Part shown: positions 20,053 to 31,200 of the stretch, piece after piece
How positions within the stretch are numbered: the first letter of the stretch is position 1
How the letters are laid out: each line of letters opens with the position of its first letter
Origin: Gavia stellata
Lineage: Eukaryota > Chordata > Aves > Gaviiformes > Gaviidae
Assembly (NCBI RefSeq): GCF_030936135.1
Contig: NC_082601.1
Location: 43,824,590 to 43,888,589, forward strand
Length of the DNA stretch: 64,000 bases
Direction of reading: 5' to 3'
Translations under genes and position numbers: made by a program
Notes under the pieces: generated by a model
The model's database searches: none
Seen by the model: the letters and a program-made list of their open reading frames with translations, nothing else
What the model was told of the DNA's origin: nothing

Positions 20053-23000
20053 CTGTGGGAAAGCACAAGTTACATGTTAAGCACGATATACAACCTCTTA
20101 TCTCTGCTGGGAAGATACAAAGCCAGCCAATGCTCCTTGTAAACCCCGTGTGTGAAAAACATGACCTCTCCATCACCATGATGCATTACTAGGCCACTAA
20201 TGTAGATTTTTGTATTGACTTGAAAGCTAAGCAGTTAAAATGTTTACTTTGTTGGAGTATGGACAAATGATTTAAAAGTGCTTTATCTTCTCTGTCAGTC
20301 TGAAGGGACGGATCAGGTGGTGGAGCTATTGACAGTGCATCAGGATCTTCTGATTTCATGGTTTCTCTCCAGGTGTGTGTTTGTCCACTCCATGACCACA
20401 TTGACTCCATCACCCCTGATCAACGCAGGTGTAAGCATCCATGCTCCTTTCTTCGCCTGCTTGGACAGACCACCAGTGAAGGCGTGTAGCAGGTCCTTTC
20501 CACCTCCAACTTGCCATGTGGGTGTGGTGACGCCTGCGTATACCGAAAAGGTACAAAACCCCTTGCTTAATAGCACTGCCTTGTAGGCTGCACAACCCAT
20601 GGAGTGAAAGGATGAATAAACAAGCACCTGAAGAAAGGCATATCTTTAGAATTCAACCCATCACTGGGCCTCCGACACCCAACTGCACATGAGGGTATAT
20701 TTTGTGTGGGGTTATGATAACTTAAGCAGCAGGAGAATTAGAGATCTAGTCTGAAAGGTTCTTGGGAACGCATGTGTAAGTGTTAAGAGGAACCCAGGCT
20801 TTGAAAGGATATCCACAGGCAAAATCCCAAGCGACACTTATCAACAGCAAAGAATATGGAAGAAGAGGCAATGCTCGCCTTTATGTCTAGAGGACAATCG
20901 CACTAACCAGCATGGCCCCTTGGTGGCACACAGCCCAGTAGTAGCATAGACACTTTTCTGCCTGGCGGTCAGCACAACACAAACGGAACAGGAGCATGTG
21001 TGATCGTTGTTAGGAAAAGAAGGCCTGAGTCCAGGCCAGAAAGAGAGCTTCTTCCTTAAATGTCTTTTTTTGAGTAGCTTTTGGAAGAGTCCAAGGCTTG
21101 AACGGACACTGAGAGTGCATTTGGCTGCATTGGCAGTACAGGGGGAGGACAAGTTAGTAATGCAGCTGAGCTGCCACCTTAGTTGCATGAGAAATGGCAT
21201 CACCTGAAGAATACAGACAGCTCAGGTCCCCCTGCATCTCTCTAGAGACCTCTCTCCACGTGGTCACCAGCTATTCCCCGGTGCAACATGTCCCGTTCCA
21301 GTTTACACTGCAGGCTGCAGTGCATCACAGGGTTCTGCAAACTGGTTTATGCTGGAAAGGGTTGTTCCTATCAGTACTGCCGATATCCTTACAACAGTGA
21401 CAGCCTTCCTCCTTACTAAGGCTTATGCATATGACACAAGCCTGTGGGGGCCAGTGCTCAGGCTGGATTTTAGATAGGGGAAGGAGAAACCCTCATGCTC
21501 TTTGGAGATCTCCTGGGGGAAGGCAACAAGATGTACAGAGATCCGAAAGCTTCGGGAAAACCAACTTGAGGTGCTTCACAGGCATGGCTCAGCAAAGCCT
21601 TCTGACATCGAGGGCCTCTCACATGCCTCCAGCTCAGCAACCAAATATCTCTACCAAGTATTTAATGGGTTGTTTTCCCCCACTCCAGCTCAGAGAGGCT
21701 GCACAGCTGTTTGCAAAGAGACCTGACTGTGGCCTCATGAAGTCCCTGCATAGGTAGGTATGGCTCAATTTTCATTGCGCTGCAGAGAACAGAAGAGGTA
21801 CCATAAGGATAAAATGCTTAACTTTAACGCTGAAGGGGTATTTTAGTTAAGAACAAGACTTCCTCCCTCTAGCCTTATTACAGGCTTCCCTCATCTTGTT
21901 TGCCCTCCACAAAGCAGAGCTGCAGGAGATCCTGATCCCTGGTAGGACACAACAGCTTTTGTGCCTTCAGACAGCACCATTTTAGAGCCAGTCTTTCATG
22001 AAGGCTGAGGAAGCTGGAGACATCAGCTTTTGGAGAGGCTGGGAGCACTGTAGGCTTTGGCCAAGTGTTTGACTCACAGATGACCGCCTCCTGAGTTTCA
22101 CTACCTCCCTCCCTCCCTCCCTCCCTCCTGCCATGTGCGCGTAGGTGGGAAAGGCGCCGTGCAGAAGAGCTGCTCTCCAGGCAGAGCTGCGAGGAGCAGT
22201 TAAACTGCATGGGCAACCAGGGCCAGCTCGGGCACAGGACTGCCCCTTCCCGCAGCCCGCGGGGCTTTGGACTGGATCAGCGAGGCACCGTGGACTTTGC
22301 CTCTACACGGGCAGAAAGGCGAGGCAGAGAAGTGACAGCACTAGACACACTTCACTTCTTTGTGGTCCTGTTGCACACAGTCTCCTTTATTTCACTCTGT
22401 CACAAGCACTCCGTCTCCCTCAGAGGAGAGGGATCTCTGTCCCTCGAGCTACATTAGCCTTCTGCTATACCAGCATCCCACCTGGTCATTAACAGTGAAT
22501 GGACACATGGGGTCAGGCCCCTCTCCCCACCTAAGGGGTCTCCAAGGCTGGGGTGGGCGACGGTGCCTGTTTTGTCACCCTCAGAGCACTACCAGCTGTT
22601 GAGATTCTCTCTCAAATCTCATAACGTTTGATGTTTTCCTTAAAGCTCCACCTCCTGCTGTGAAACTCTCAAATGGAAATCTCAGATTTCACCAGCAAAA
22701 GGGTATATTTCAGACTAATGTATTTTTTGGATGTTGAAGACAATTTTTGAATGCTGACAGTCCAGAAAACTAATGGAAAGAGTGAATTGGGAGCTGACTC
22801 ATTACGTTTGAATACTTGGGTCTGCCCATCCTGTCCTCCCTTAACCTTTCTCTCTCTATAAGAGCAGGACCATGATATTATAGGAACAAGGCCTTACAAG
22901 GATTTCTCTTGAAATTTCCTTCTCTCAATATTTATATTGTTGGGTGATGCATCTCTTTCCCCATGAGATGAACACAAAGAAAAAAAAAAATAGGGAATCT

Positions 23001-24846
23001 TGAGCAGTGGTTTTGGGTGCTCTGAATAGATTTTGAGGGCACTGCTTTGCACCATCCTCCCTGCATTAGGGTCTATGCTCCCACCTAATGCCTCAGGTGC
23101 TCAGGAAAAAAATGCATGGTCTTCTCTGCTGCTCCCACACTCAGATCCCAGGTGACCTGGCTGTTACCCACATAATTGCAACAGTATATGGAGTTATCTA
23201 CACAGAGCCCTGCAAAAATGGTGGTCTTGCAGGGGGACCTGCGTTCTCTGCTTGTGGGTACCTCTTCCCACCCTAAGCAACTGAACTAAATGTAATATTA
23301 AGGCGAACAAGTGACTTACTTGCAATGACTCTTTCAAATGTGCAAATTACAGCTGGCTTATTTGCACTCACACATCTGCTTATCAGATAGATCAGATTTT
23401 AACGCACTAGAAAGGTCACCTCATGTTCCTGGCCAGGCAGAGCCATGGTCTGTCTTATCCCACACACTGATATTTCTGAAGTTCCTCTTGGTGCACTGTA
23501 TATTTCTCCTTCAATACCACAACACCTATTATAGCTGAGCAAATTGTTCACAAGTTCACAAAAATTCAGGTGCTCTGCTCTCTAAGCTAACTCTGCCTGC
23601 AAGGAGCTTATTTAAGGCCACAAAAATTGCATTACTCTCAAGAAAGGAGAATTATGCTAGCTATGTCGTACGCAGAATAAAGTTTGAAACCGCACTGCTG
23701 CTCTGACATGGACCCAGTCCCAACTTTTTTCATGGCCGTGTCCTGCGGGCAGTGTCTGTGGTGCCCTCCGCTTGTGCAGGCAGCATTTTACTCCACTAAA
23801 ATGTTTGCTAAATAAAATTTGGAACAAAAAGCTGTTATAAATGCACCTCCTCTTCCTCGTTTGCGTGCCTACGCTCTGCACATCGCATGCAGAAGGAATT
23901 TCAGTGGTTGTTGCAGCCACCACCCAAACCTGCCCTGCAGTTTTAGTCCCTGGGCACACCACCCAGGGGAAGGTTTCCCAAAAGCTGCAGGGAACCCACC
24001 TCTTCTCCAGCTCTCCTACTGCAACTATCCCAGGACTTCAGCCAGGGAAAGCCCAGGCCGCAGGAAGGCTGCAGGGAGCAGCTCCCGCCCGCTGCTCCGG
24101 CCGCAGGATGGTGGCTGCCCCCCCCGGGGGGTTGCCACAGCCCCCTGGAGCTTTGGCTCTGGCAGCCAAAAACCTCCATTTTACAGCACTCATGCAGATC
24201 CCCGCCACCAAAAAAATAGCTGACCCGAGGAGGCAAGTGCAACAAGCTCGCAGGCATTTCCAAACCTGCTGTTACCCCCCCAAAATAGAGGAGCTTGTGC
24301 TGCTGCTGACGCTCAGCGTAACTAGGAGACATGAATCCCAGGTTAGTCTAATCCATTATCTCCTGAAATTCCGAAAATCGAAGAGGAATCGTGCGGCAGA
24401 TCAGGCGCTCTGCTGCACAGCGGCAGCGGAGAACCGAGCTGCTGCTGCCATTGCGTTGGTGTAGCTGGTGAACTCAACTCAGTTGCCCCAGGGAAGAGTT
24501 CGGTCCAACAGGTCCCACACAGGGAATTTTCCAGACCTCTGGCCCTGGCAGATGAGAGACCGTGGCTCACACTGCCCGCACCTGGGAAAAACTCTTGGAA
24601 AAAGGCCCGAACTAGCCAAAAGCTGAAAGCAATGGAAAAATATATATTCTCTTATAGCAGGTACTGTCTAAAGACGATGTGCCTGAAGCGAGCAGCTGGC
24701 CGGAGGGCCCGTGAGCAGCGGCAGCGGCTGCGCAGCCCACGGGGCACAGGCCGGGATTTCAGAGGCTGGCCCTTCTATTCCCAGCTGGAGAACCGTCAGC
24801 GAACAGCCGCACGACGGCTGTACGAGGAGAGGAAAACTCTGCCTAC
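20053..24846 (-). other. Presumed first intron of COL6A2
   Basis: About 4.8 kb between the signal-peptide exon and the candidate non-coding exon 1. No coding exon recognised. It contains a (CTCC)n tract with a small CpG-enriched patch beside it near 22.1-22.3 kb. Many short ORFs on both strands have no recognisable features. Confidence 0.45.
22105..22128. repeat. (CTCC)6 tract
   Basis: Six uninterrupted CTCC units. CT-rich motifs of this kind are known elements in collagen VI promoters, but a simple repeat is an equally good reading here. Confidence 0.85.
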
Positions 24847-25035
24847 CTGGAAAAGGAGGTCATCAAAATTTCCTCCAGGAAGGCTCCGAAACGTCAGGAA
24901 AAAGGCTTTGTGGGGTGGCTTGTATCAGGAAAGCTCCTGCATCCCCAGCTGGAAGGGCGAGCTCCCTGGCTCGGGGTGCTCGGGCTGTGTGCGGAGCAGC
25001 GGCCGGGAGCAGCAGAGGCGTCTCCAGCCCAGTTC
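24847..25035 (-). other. Candidate non-coding exon 1 of COL6A2
   Basis: The left end is a good donor, TTTTCCAG|gtaggcag, inside the CpG island; the right end is only an estimate from the TATA-like motif. Splicing to 20052 gives a 5' UTR containing two short upstream ORFs. Inferred; no transcript evidence. Confidence 0.35.
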
Positions 25036-25056
25036 CTCTGTTCCCTGGAACTGCCC

Positions 25057-25064
25057 TCTATATT
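25057..25064 (-). promoter_or_regulatory. TATA-like motif upstream of candidate exon 1
   Basis: AATATAGA on the minus strand within the island, about 210 bases upstream of a strong donor at 24847. Collagen VI promoters described in the literature are reported as lacking a TATA box, so this may be coincidental. Confidence 0.25.
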
Positions 25065-25215
25065 CCTCCTCCTTCAACATCAGGCAGAACCTCATTTGTA
25101 GTAGCTCCAGACATCCACGGAGAGTCACTGTGGGTCTACCCACACCTCGGGACGGCCTCCTCCCACCCGCTCCCCTCCCAGGGCAGACGCTGGGCTGGGG
25201 AGAGGTTGTCATCCT

Positions 25216-26049
25216 TGGAGCTGAAGGCATTTTTGTTTTAAACAAGTTGGAAGAAGTCTCATTTTTCCGTGATGAGAGGCCCCTTTTCGTGGTTGGCATT
25301 GCTGCCCCACATATTTATACCATCAAATAGTGTTCCTCTTTCTGCACCCCTCTCCGTCCTTCTCCTCTTCCCATCCTAGTAACGTGTCCTGAGTGGAACA
25401 AATAAAACAAGAACATTTCAAAAAAAAGCAACTTGCATCTTAGCCTTTGCAAATATCCAACTCTTGCTCAGAGTCATCCAAGTCTGAGTGTTACCTCTTT
25501 CTATTGATTCATTTCTGGGTTGTGTTTTTCTGTTCTTGTTGGGTTGGGGGTTTTGGGGGGTTGGGTTTTTTTTATTATTTTTAATTTCACGGGCAATTTT
25601 TAGCTCTGCTAAATGAAAAATAGGGGCTAATATTCCAACAAAATATGGAGAACAACAATGACTTTCAGAAACATGGCTTGTTATCCCTTGAGCTATGACT
25701 TTCTGTCTCCAAAGTTTTGTGTAAACGGACAGTGTGAAGGGACCAGAATCAGGCCACAGCTGCCAGACAAGATAATCACAATGGGGAAACCCAATTTAAC
25801 TGTCATTTCATTCTACTGACTCCCAAGTAGTGACAAAAGCAAAGGATTTGTCTCAAGAGGTCTCAGAGTAAGCTGTTAACCCACCGGTCCTGATCTACAA
25901 GAACACGTTGCTCAGGCTGTTTGTGTTTGCGAAAAACATCTGAATTACTAGGTGGAAATAATAAACCCAATTCTGTGTAGCTGCTAGTGCTTGAAAAGTT
26001 ACATTCATGGAGTATCTTGTCTGTCAGCATCTTCACCAGGAGTCCTCTG
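25216..26049. other. Intergenic, no recognisable feature
   Basis: DNA upstream of the candidate COL6A2 promoter. No exon, RNA gene or repeat recognised; a G/T-rich run lies near 25530-25590. Confidence 0.5.
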
Positions 26050-26136
26050 GTGGACTTGGCAGTGTTAGGTCTATGGCTGGACTCTATGACCTTAAAGGTC
26101 TTTTCCAACCTAGACAATTCTATGATTCTGTGATAC
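26050..26136 (+). mobile_element. CR1 3'-end fragment, plus strand
   Basis: Reads the CR1 3' UTR (GGCAGTGTTAGGTCTATGGC, then GGACTCTATGACCTTAAAGG and TCTTTTCCAACCT) ending in ATTCTATGATTCTGTGAT. About 85 bases, non-coding. Confidence 0.88.
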
Positions 26137-26754
26137 TCAAGCAGCACCTGTAGGAACCACAGCCATAAGTAAGAATTTTACATGCCCGTTTCCCTGTTCA
26201 TCTCAAAGCCCCATGACAGAAGCAGGACTCATCCTGGAGCAAGGGGACACTGAGGAATAAGCATACCTGAGAAACAAAAGACTAACTTGGTCTTTCTCAC
26301 CTACCTAGGCATCCATTTTCATGACATTTATAGGAATATTATCTTCACACCTCTGTCATAGATGGTCACATCTGGCGAGTTCATTTCTTATGTTGAGGTG
26401 GTCTGATACACAGGCACACTGAAGTGGTAGTATGTCTTGTTTACATAGAAATTCAGACAAAATAACCTCAAAACAAGGTGCTGCTTTTTTTCTGGATTTG
26501 TTGGGCTTTTTTACAATCTTCTTTTATAACTGGTGGCCTTAAAGGCCTGAGCTAGTTCTCTGTAATTGAGTTTTTGTTCTTGTGAATGGGATGAGAACAT
26601 AGGAAGCTCTAGAGGAAAATGGGCATGGGGCAGGAACTTTTTGAGACAGTACCAAAATTTTATCTAGCATCTTCTTTCTTCTTTGTAATGGGAATCAAGA
26701 TGGGCAAAGACATTTCTTTCTGTGTACAGTGATGTCTTTTATATGTAGTGCTTG

Positions 26755-26755
<1 letters not shown>

Positions 26756-26794
<39 letters not shown>
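26756..26794. repeat. (TA)n microsatellite
   Basis: 39 uninterrupted bases of alternating T and A, about 19.5 units. Likely variable in length. Confidence 0.97.
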
Positions 26795-26796
<2 letters not shown>

Positions 26797-27065
26797 AGGT
26801 CTGTCCAGGTGAGGAATCACTCCCCTTCACTCGTGGGAGCCTCATTCACTACGTCTCTTTGGCTCCTCTTCCTAATCCTCAGATCAATTGCCTTCCTATC
26901 TTTTCTCCTTTCAGTGGAACTGCAGATCTCATGGAAAGATTTTTGCAGAGAATGGGCATGGACATGGATTAGTTGCTCATCCCTTAATCTGACCTGCATA
27001 CTTTTATTGCTGCTCACAGAACACACTATACACTGGACAGATATTTAGTATTCAATTACATTTAA

Positions 27066-27122
27066 AATGGAGAGAGAGGAGATGGAGGAAGATGAAGAGT
27101 AGAAAGAAAGAAGGAAAAAAAT
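27066..27122. repeat. Purine-rich low-complexity tract
   Basis: GA-rich run (gagagagaggagatggagga and on through agaaagaaagaagg) with few pyrimidines. Simple sequence. Confidence 0.7.
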
Positions 27123-27699
27123 GCTTGATTTTCTGCTCTCCTCTATGACTCTGTATTGAGTTTGAAGTAAGGCAGTCAGTGAGGCATGGATGGCTACTAT
27201 TTCATTTACATCCCCCTGTAGACTTAAATGCAATTTATGGTATGTTTAATTGTTACTTTGTAAACTTTATGGCTGCTCCCTGTTTTCTTACATCTGAGTT
27301 GTAGCCCCCAATAAAATGCAACCTCCTATTTTTAAATCACATACATACCTATGAAACAGCTTCATGGGACTGCTGTGGTTCTCTGGAAAACAGCTACTGT
27401 AGTTTCTTTGCGTCTGTCTGCAATTGCATCCACCCTTCATGTGATTCTGAGATTATACAGTGGCCTCCAAGGGTCTTGTTTTCTAAATATGTGAAGAGAA
27501 CCAAAATTGAGGCCAAGATTGTTAAGCACTTAGTGAAAACAATGAATGCTAGTTTTCAAATATTTGTAAGTATGTGGTTGATAATCTCAGCATTTTCACT
27601 GACGATGAACAGAAGGATGGATTTTACTCCCTTTTGTAGTTGCCATTTTCTGAAATTCTTCTTTCCTAACTCAATTTGTACAATGCATTTGTATTCTTC

Positions 27700-28230
27700 C
27701 CCTGCAACAGGCAAACTCCTGCTCCTCTGAGGGTCAGGGTTGTAATTCTGCTGTTTGCCTTGCTGACTTCTCTCAGCACCTTAAGTGCCACAGTCTTGTA
27801 GTCCCTGCAGACAAGGCTGCCTCCAGCCTTCTCAGTTTCAGCCAGTTCTTCCCTGTGTTTGAGTAGCAGGTCCAAAAATGCATCCCTAGTCAATTCATTC
27901 ATCACCTCCATCACAAAATTGCCTTCAAACCATTCCAGAAACCTCTTGTGGTGGTCGTGCCCAGCCACATTGCTCTCCCAGCATAGCGAGGTGGTTAAAT
28001 CCGCTCATGAGTACCCAGGCCTGTGGCTGTAAGGATTCCTCCAAGCATCTAAAGACAACTTCATCCACCTTCTCTTCTTCATCAGGTGGTCTGCAGCAGA
28101 TGCCTGCTACATCACCTCTGTTGGTCCACCCTCCAATCCTCACCACCCTTTGTGCGGACATTGGGTGCAGGTGGCTCAGCTGGCTCTGAGGCAGGTCTTG
28201 CTCATCCTCACCAGTGCCCAGGAGAAGACA
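27700..28230 (-). mobile_element. CR1 ORF2 endonuclease-domain fragment, minus strand
   Basis: Two overlapping minus-strand frames read like the CR1 endonuclease: RGDVAGICCRPPDEEEKVDE, LEESLQPQAWVLMSGFNH (the family's GDFNH motif), then FLEWFEGNFVMEVMNELTR, DAFLDLLLKHREEL and GGSLVCRDYK. A frame change near 27960 and a lost Asp in the motif show it is dead. Ends are approximate. Confidence 0.85.
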
Positions 28231-31200
28231 TCTATTAAAGAAACAAAAGAAGAAAAAACATTTATTTTTCTAGATTAACCCAGGTCATGTACGTGAGCAA
28301 CAGACCCCACTGTGTTTGACGTTCTTCAGTTGCAGTAAAATCAGACACAAAAGGGAATCTTTCTGAAGAAAAAAACAAATGTTCATTTGATACCAAATTG
28401 CAGCAGCATTTCCTGGGATTTAGGCCATTAAAGCCTATGGCTCCAGGATGTTTAGAGAGTCATCGTGAACACACAAGTGCAATCTGAGGCTTTGCATACT
28501 TTTTCCGATTTTAATATTCTGGTGTTAACTTTTAAGTCCCCTACACTATAGCAGTTCTTATTTACTTAGCACCCCCTTTTTATATACAACATTTGTGGGC
28601 TCGTAAATTATTGTTTCCTAACACATAAGGAAGTACTGTTTGGAGTTTCTAGAATTTTGTTTTAAACAGCCCCAAGGATTTCCCAACCTACAGCATTACT
28701 GAAGCCTTGCCAGATGCAGGCCCATGTCTGTGACCTTGTGTTTTTTCACTAGAGCTCCAGATCCTTAGAGGATGGTGACATCCCAGAGACTCTACGTTGT
28801 TTAGATACAGTAGTGGGAAAATGAGCAGCCAGAAATGGAGGTGGCGGGCCCCCATCTTCCAGCTGGTCCCACACTGCACAGACTCCAGAGGAGCTTACAG
28901 AGGCCACCCTTAATGCCACTAGTGGGGCATTAGCGTGATGCAGCTTGCTTTTGTTGGTGGGCTGAGGGCCCATTTCGGTTCTACTCTGCACAGCAGAGGT
29001 TTCATCATGAGAGATCACCCAAGGGAACAGCATGCTCCTGGCTCTCTGTCCCAGCTGCAGGTTACTCCTTGCCGAGGCTTTGCTCCCACAGCCAGCCGTG
29101 AGCCTGCTTCCCCACCATTTCTAATAATCCCCCTGAAGTGTCCGTTTAGACCTCACTAGTATGGAGACCCTTGCTCCAAGTTTTATTTCCCACAAGATCT
29201 CCCTTCCCAGGATCAGTTTGAGTACACTGGCTTGAAGAAATGACAGGGATGCTCCGGGGTTCCTGAGCCAAGCTACTCTTGCTGCACAATTTCTTTGGGT
29301 CTTTGAATTTTGCCCTTTTGAAATTGAGGCCATATTTACGAACTTGTTAATATTTTACCTTCAGTTGCTCAGTCCAGGCTTATTGTCTAGAGTCAGCTCT
29401 CCTACAGTGCCCTGATGGCTCACCACTTCTGGAGCTGTTCCCTCCTGTCAGAGAGAAAGCCCAGGGCTTCCAGCTGACCATTTCTGGGTCTCCTTGCCAC
29501 CGTGCAGTGGGTAGAAGAGCCATCTCAGGCATTTCAATGCCAGGGGAAGTGAGGATGCCCGGGGCTCTCCCAGAGGTGTCAGGTAGCAGCAACACATTCG
29601 TGAACCCAGCAAGCAAAAAATGGGTGGACAGAGAGCAGAGAGAGTGGGGAAAGGACGGACTGAAACCCTGAATACTGAAACCCCAGAATACTTCCCCTTT
29701 TACCAGTTTCACAATCCTTGCTTTTTGATGCTTTCATCTCTTGCAGCACATATTTTCCACACAGCCAGTCAAGACGGTTGAGTCCCAGAACTTGTTGACT
29801 CATTGGGAAGAGCCTTTGCATAGTGAAGCAATTGCATTCCAGCTCCCTGGCAAGGCAGGACCTCAGAGAGGTGGCTGATGCCTCTGTGATCTGCAGTACA
29901 TGCTGGATAATCCCGAGCCATCTTTGTGGAGATTTCAAACCATCTTTAGTTTCATAGCCCAGGGTAGGGAAAGAGTTAAGACACAGAGTTTGTGTCTTTG
30001 GGGCTTCGTGGTGAAGTACAGCGAGAGCAGAATGACCCAGCTGCATTTGTTTTATTTTCTTGTCACCGGAGAAACGAGAAGGAAAAACTTGCAGTGGTGT
30101 TTCCATGAAACTAAGAGAAAAAACCCACATAGTTTATAGAGGAAACCTCATTCCCCTCCCCAACCTTTTACCAGTGATGGTTCAAAAAATGTACATTTTT
30201 GAACTTAGTCACATCCCGCCCCACCCACTGTCCTTAACATCATGTACAGACCTAAGAAAGAGATTTCAGTTTCCTTTTTCTGCCGATGAACTTCTATCTA
30301 AACATTTGCTTTTTTCAGTGCTGGAGCCTGGAGGTACTGCCTCCCCATGAAATGACTACTCTGGCTAAGGTTACAAATAAAATATAGACTTTCTCTGTTA
30401 GATTTCAGCTAACTGTATGAATAATATTCCCTCAAGACATACTCATTATATTGAACCATAAATCTACTGGGGGACACTTTTGCAATGACTAAGGGGTATA
30501 AATAGAAAGGAAAGGAATTAATTAGTGCCTTATCCTGGGAAAAGAGGGGGCTGAAAGGGATCAGATAGGAAAAAAAGCCTTTCCTCTGGATGTGGGGGTA
30601 CAGCAGTGTGGGCTGCTGGGCTGGGAGAAGGCTGGCCCCGGTTGGAGTGACATCCCTCAGGAGTCTGGTGGCCTGGCAAGGACACATTAGGGCTCAGCAA
30701 TTAGGCTGATTTATTTGAAATGCTAATCATGTCTTTAATCCCAGCTTTGTCTCTCTGTAACCACACTGTTCTCCTGCCCTCGGGTCTTAAACAAATGTTT
30801 CCAACATCAGCCCTTGCATGGTCCTGAATCCTTGGGACAGATTATGCGTAATTCCCATTTCCACAGGACCAGTAAAAAGGAATTAGAAAGGAAATATGAA
30901 AAAAAAAAAAAACCTTGAAGCCAATGAGAGGCTTTTTACTGGCTTTAGGGACCTGTGATTCAGGTCCTACATGAAAAGCAGTGACTTCAAGGTTGCAACT
31001 TGTAACTAAAGATGCTCACCAAGAGAAAGTATTAAGTTTAGCTTCTTGAAAAGCCCTAATTGTCACAACCGCCCCGGGGGATGGTTTAGCACATGGGTGC
31101 AATAGTGTAGCAGTCAAATATGAGCCCAGGTCAATACTGAAGGCAGCAGGTAAGGTCTGCCAGCATAGCCCTGTGCTGGTACACTGGCAGCAGTACCTCT

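Larger units (their letters stand above)
24040..25215 (-). promoter_or_regulatory. CpG-rich island, candidate COL6A2 promoter region
   Basis: The most CpG-dense stretch between the two genes, with many CG dinucleotides and GC-rich runs such as gcccgctgctccggccgcag. It lies upstream of COL6A2 at a distance fitting a first intron of under 5 kb. CT-rich runs around 25156-25180 (GGGAGGGGAGCGGGTGGGAG on the minus strand) resemble Sp1-type sites. Density judged by eye. Confidence 0.5.

Noticed and set aside
23819..24464. Overlapping plus-strand ORFs of 134 and 207 codons
   Set aside because: Overlap in two frames in a CpG-rich area, no recognisable protein features.
24632..25330. Plus-strand ORF of 232 codons
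   Set aside because: Lies in the GC-rich CpG island where stops are rare; composition is Arg/Gly/Ser-rich with no domain, and other frames are open too.
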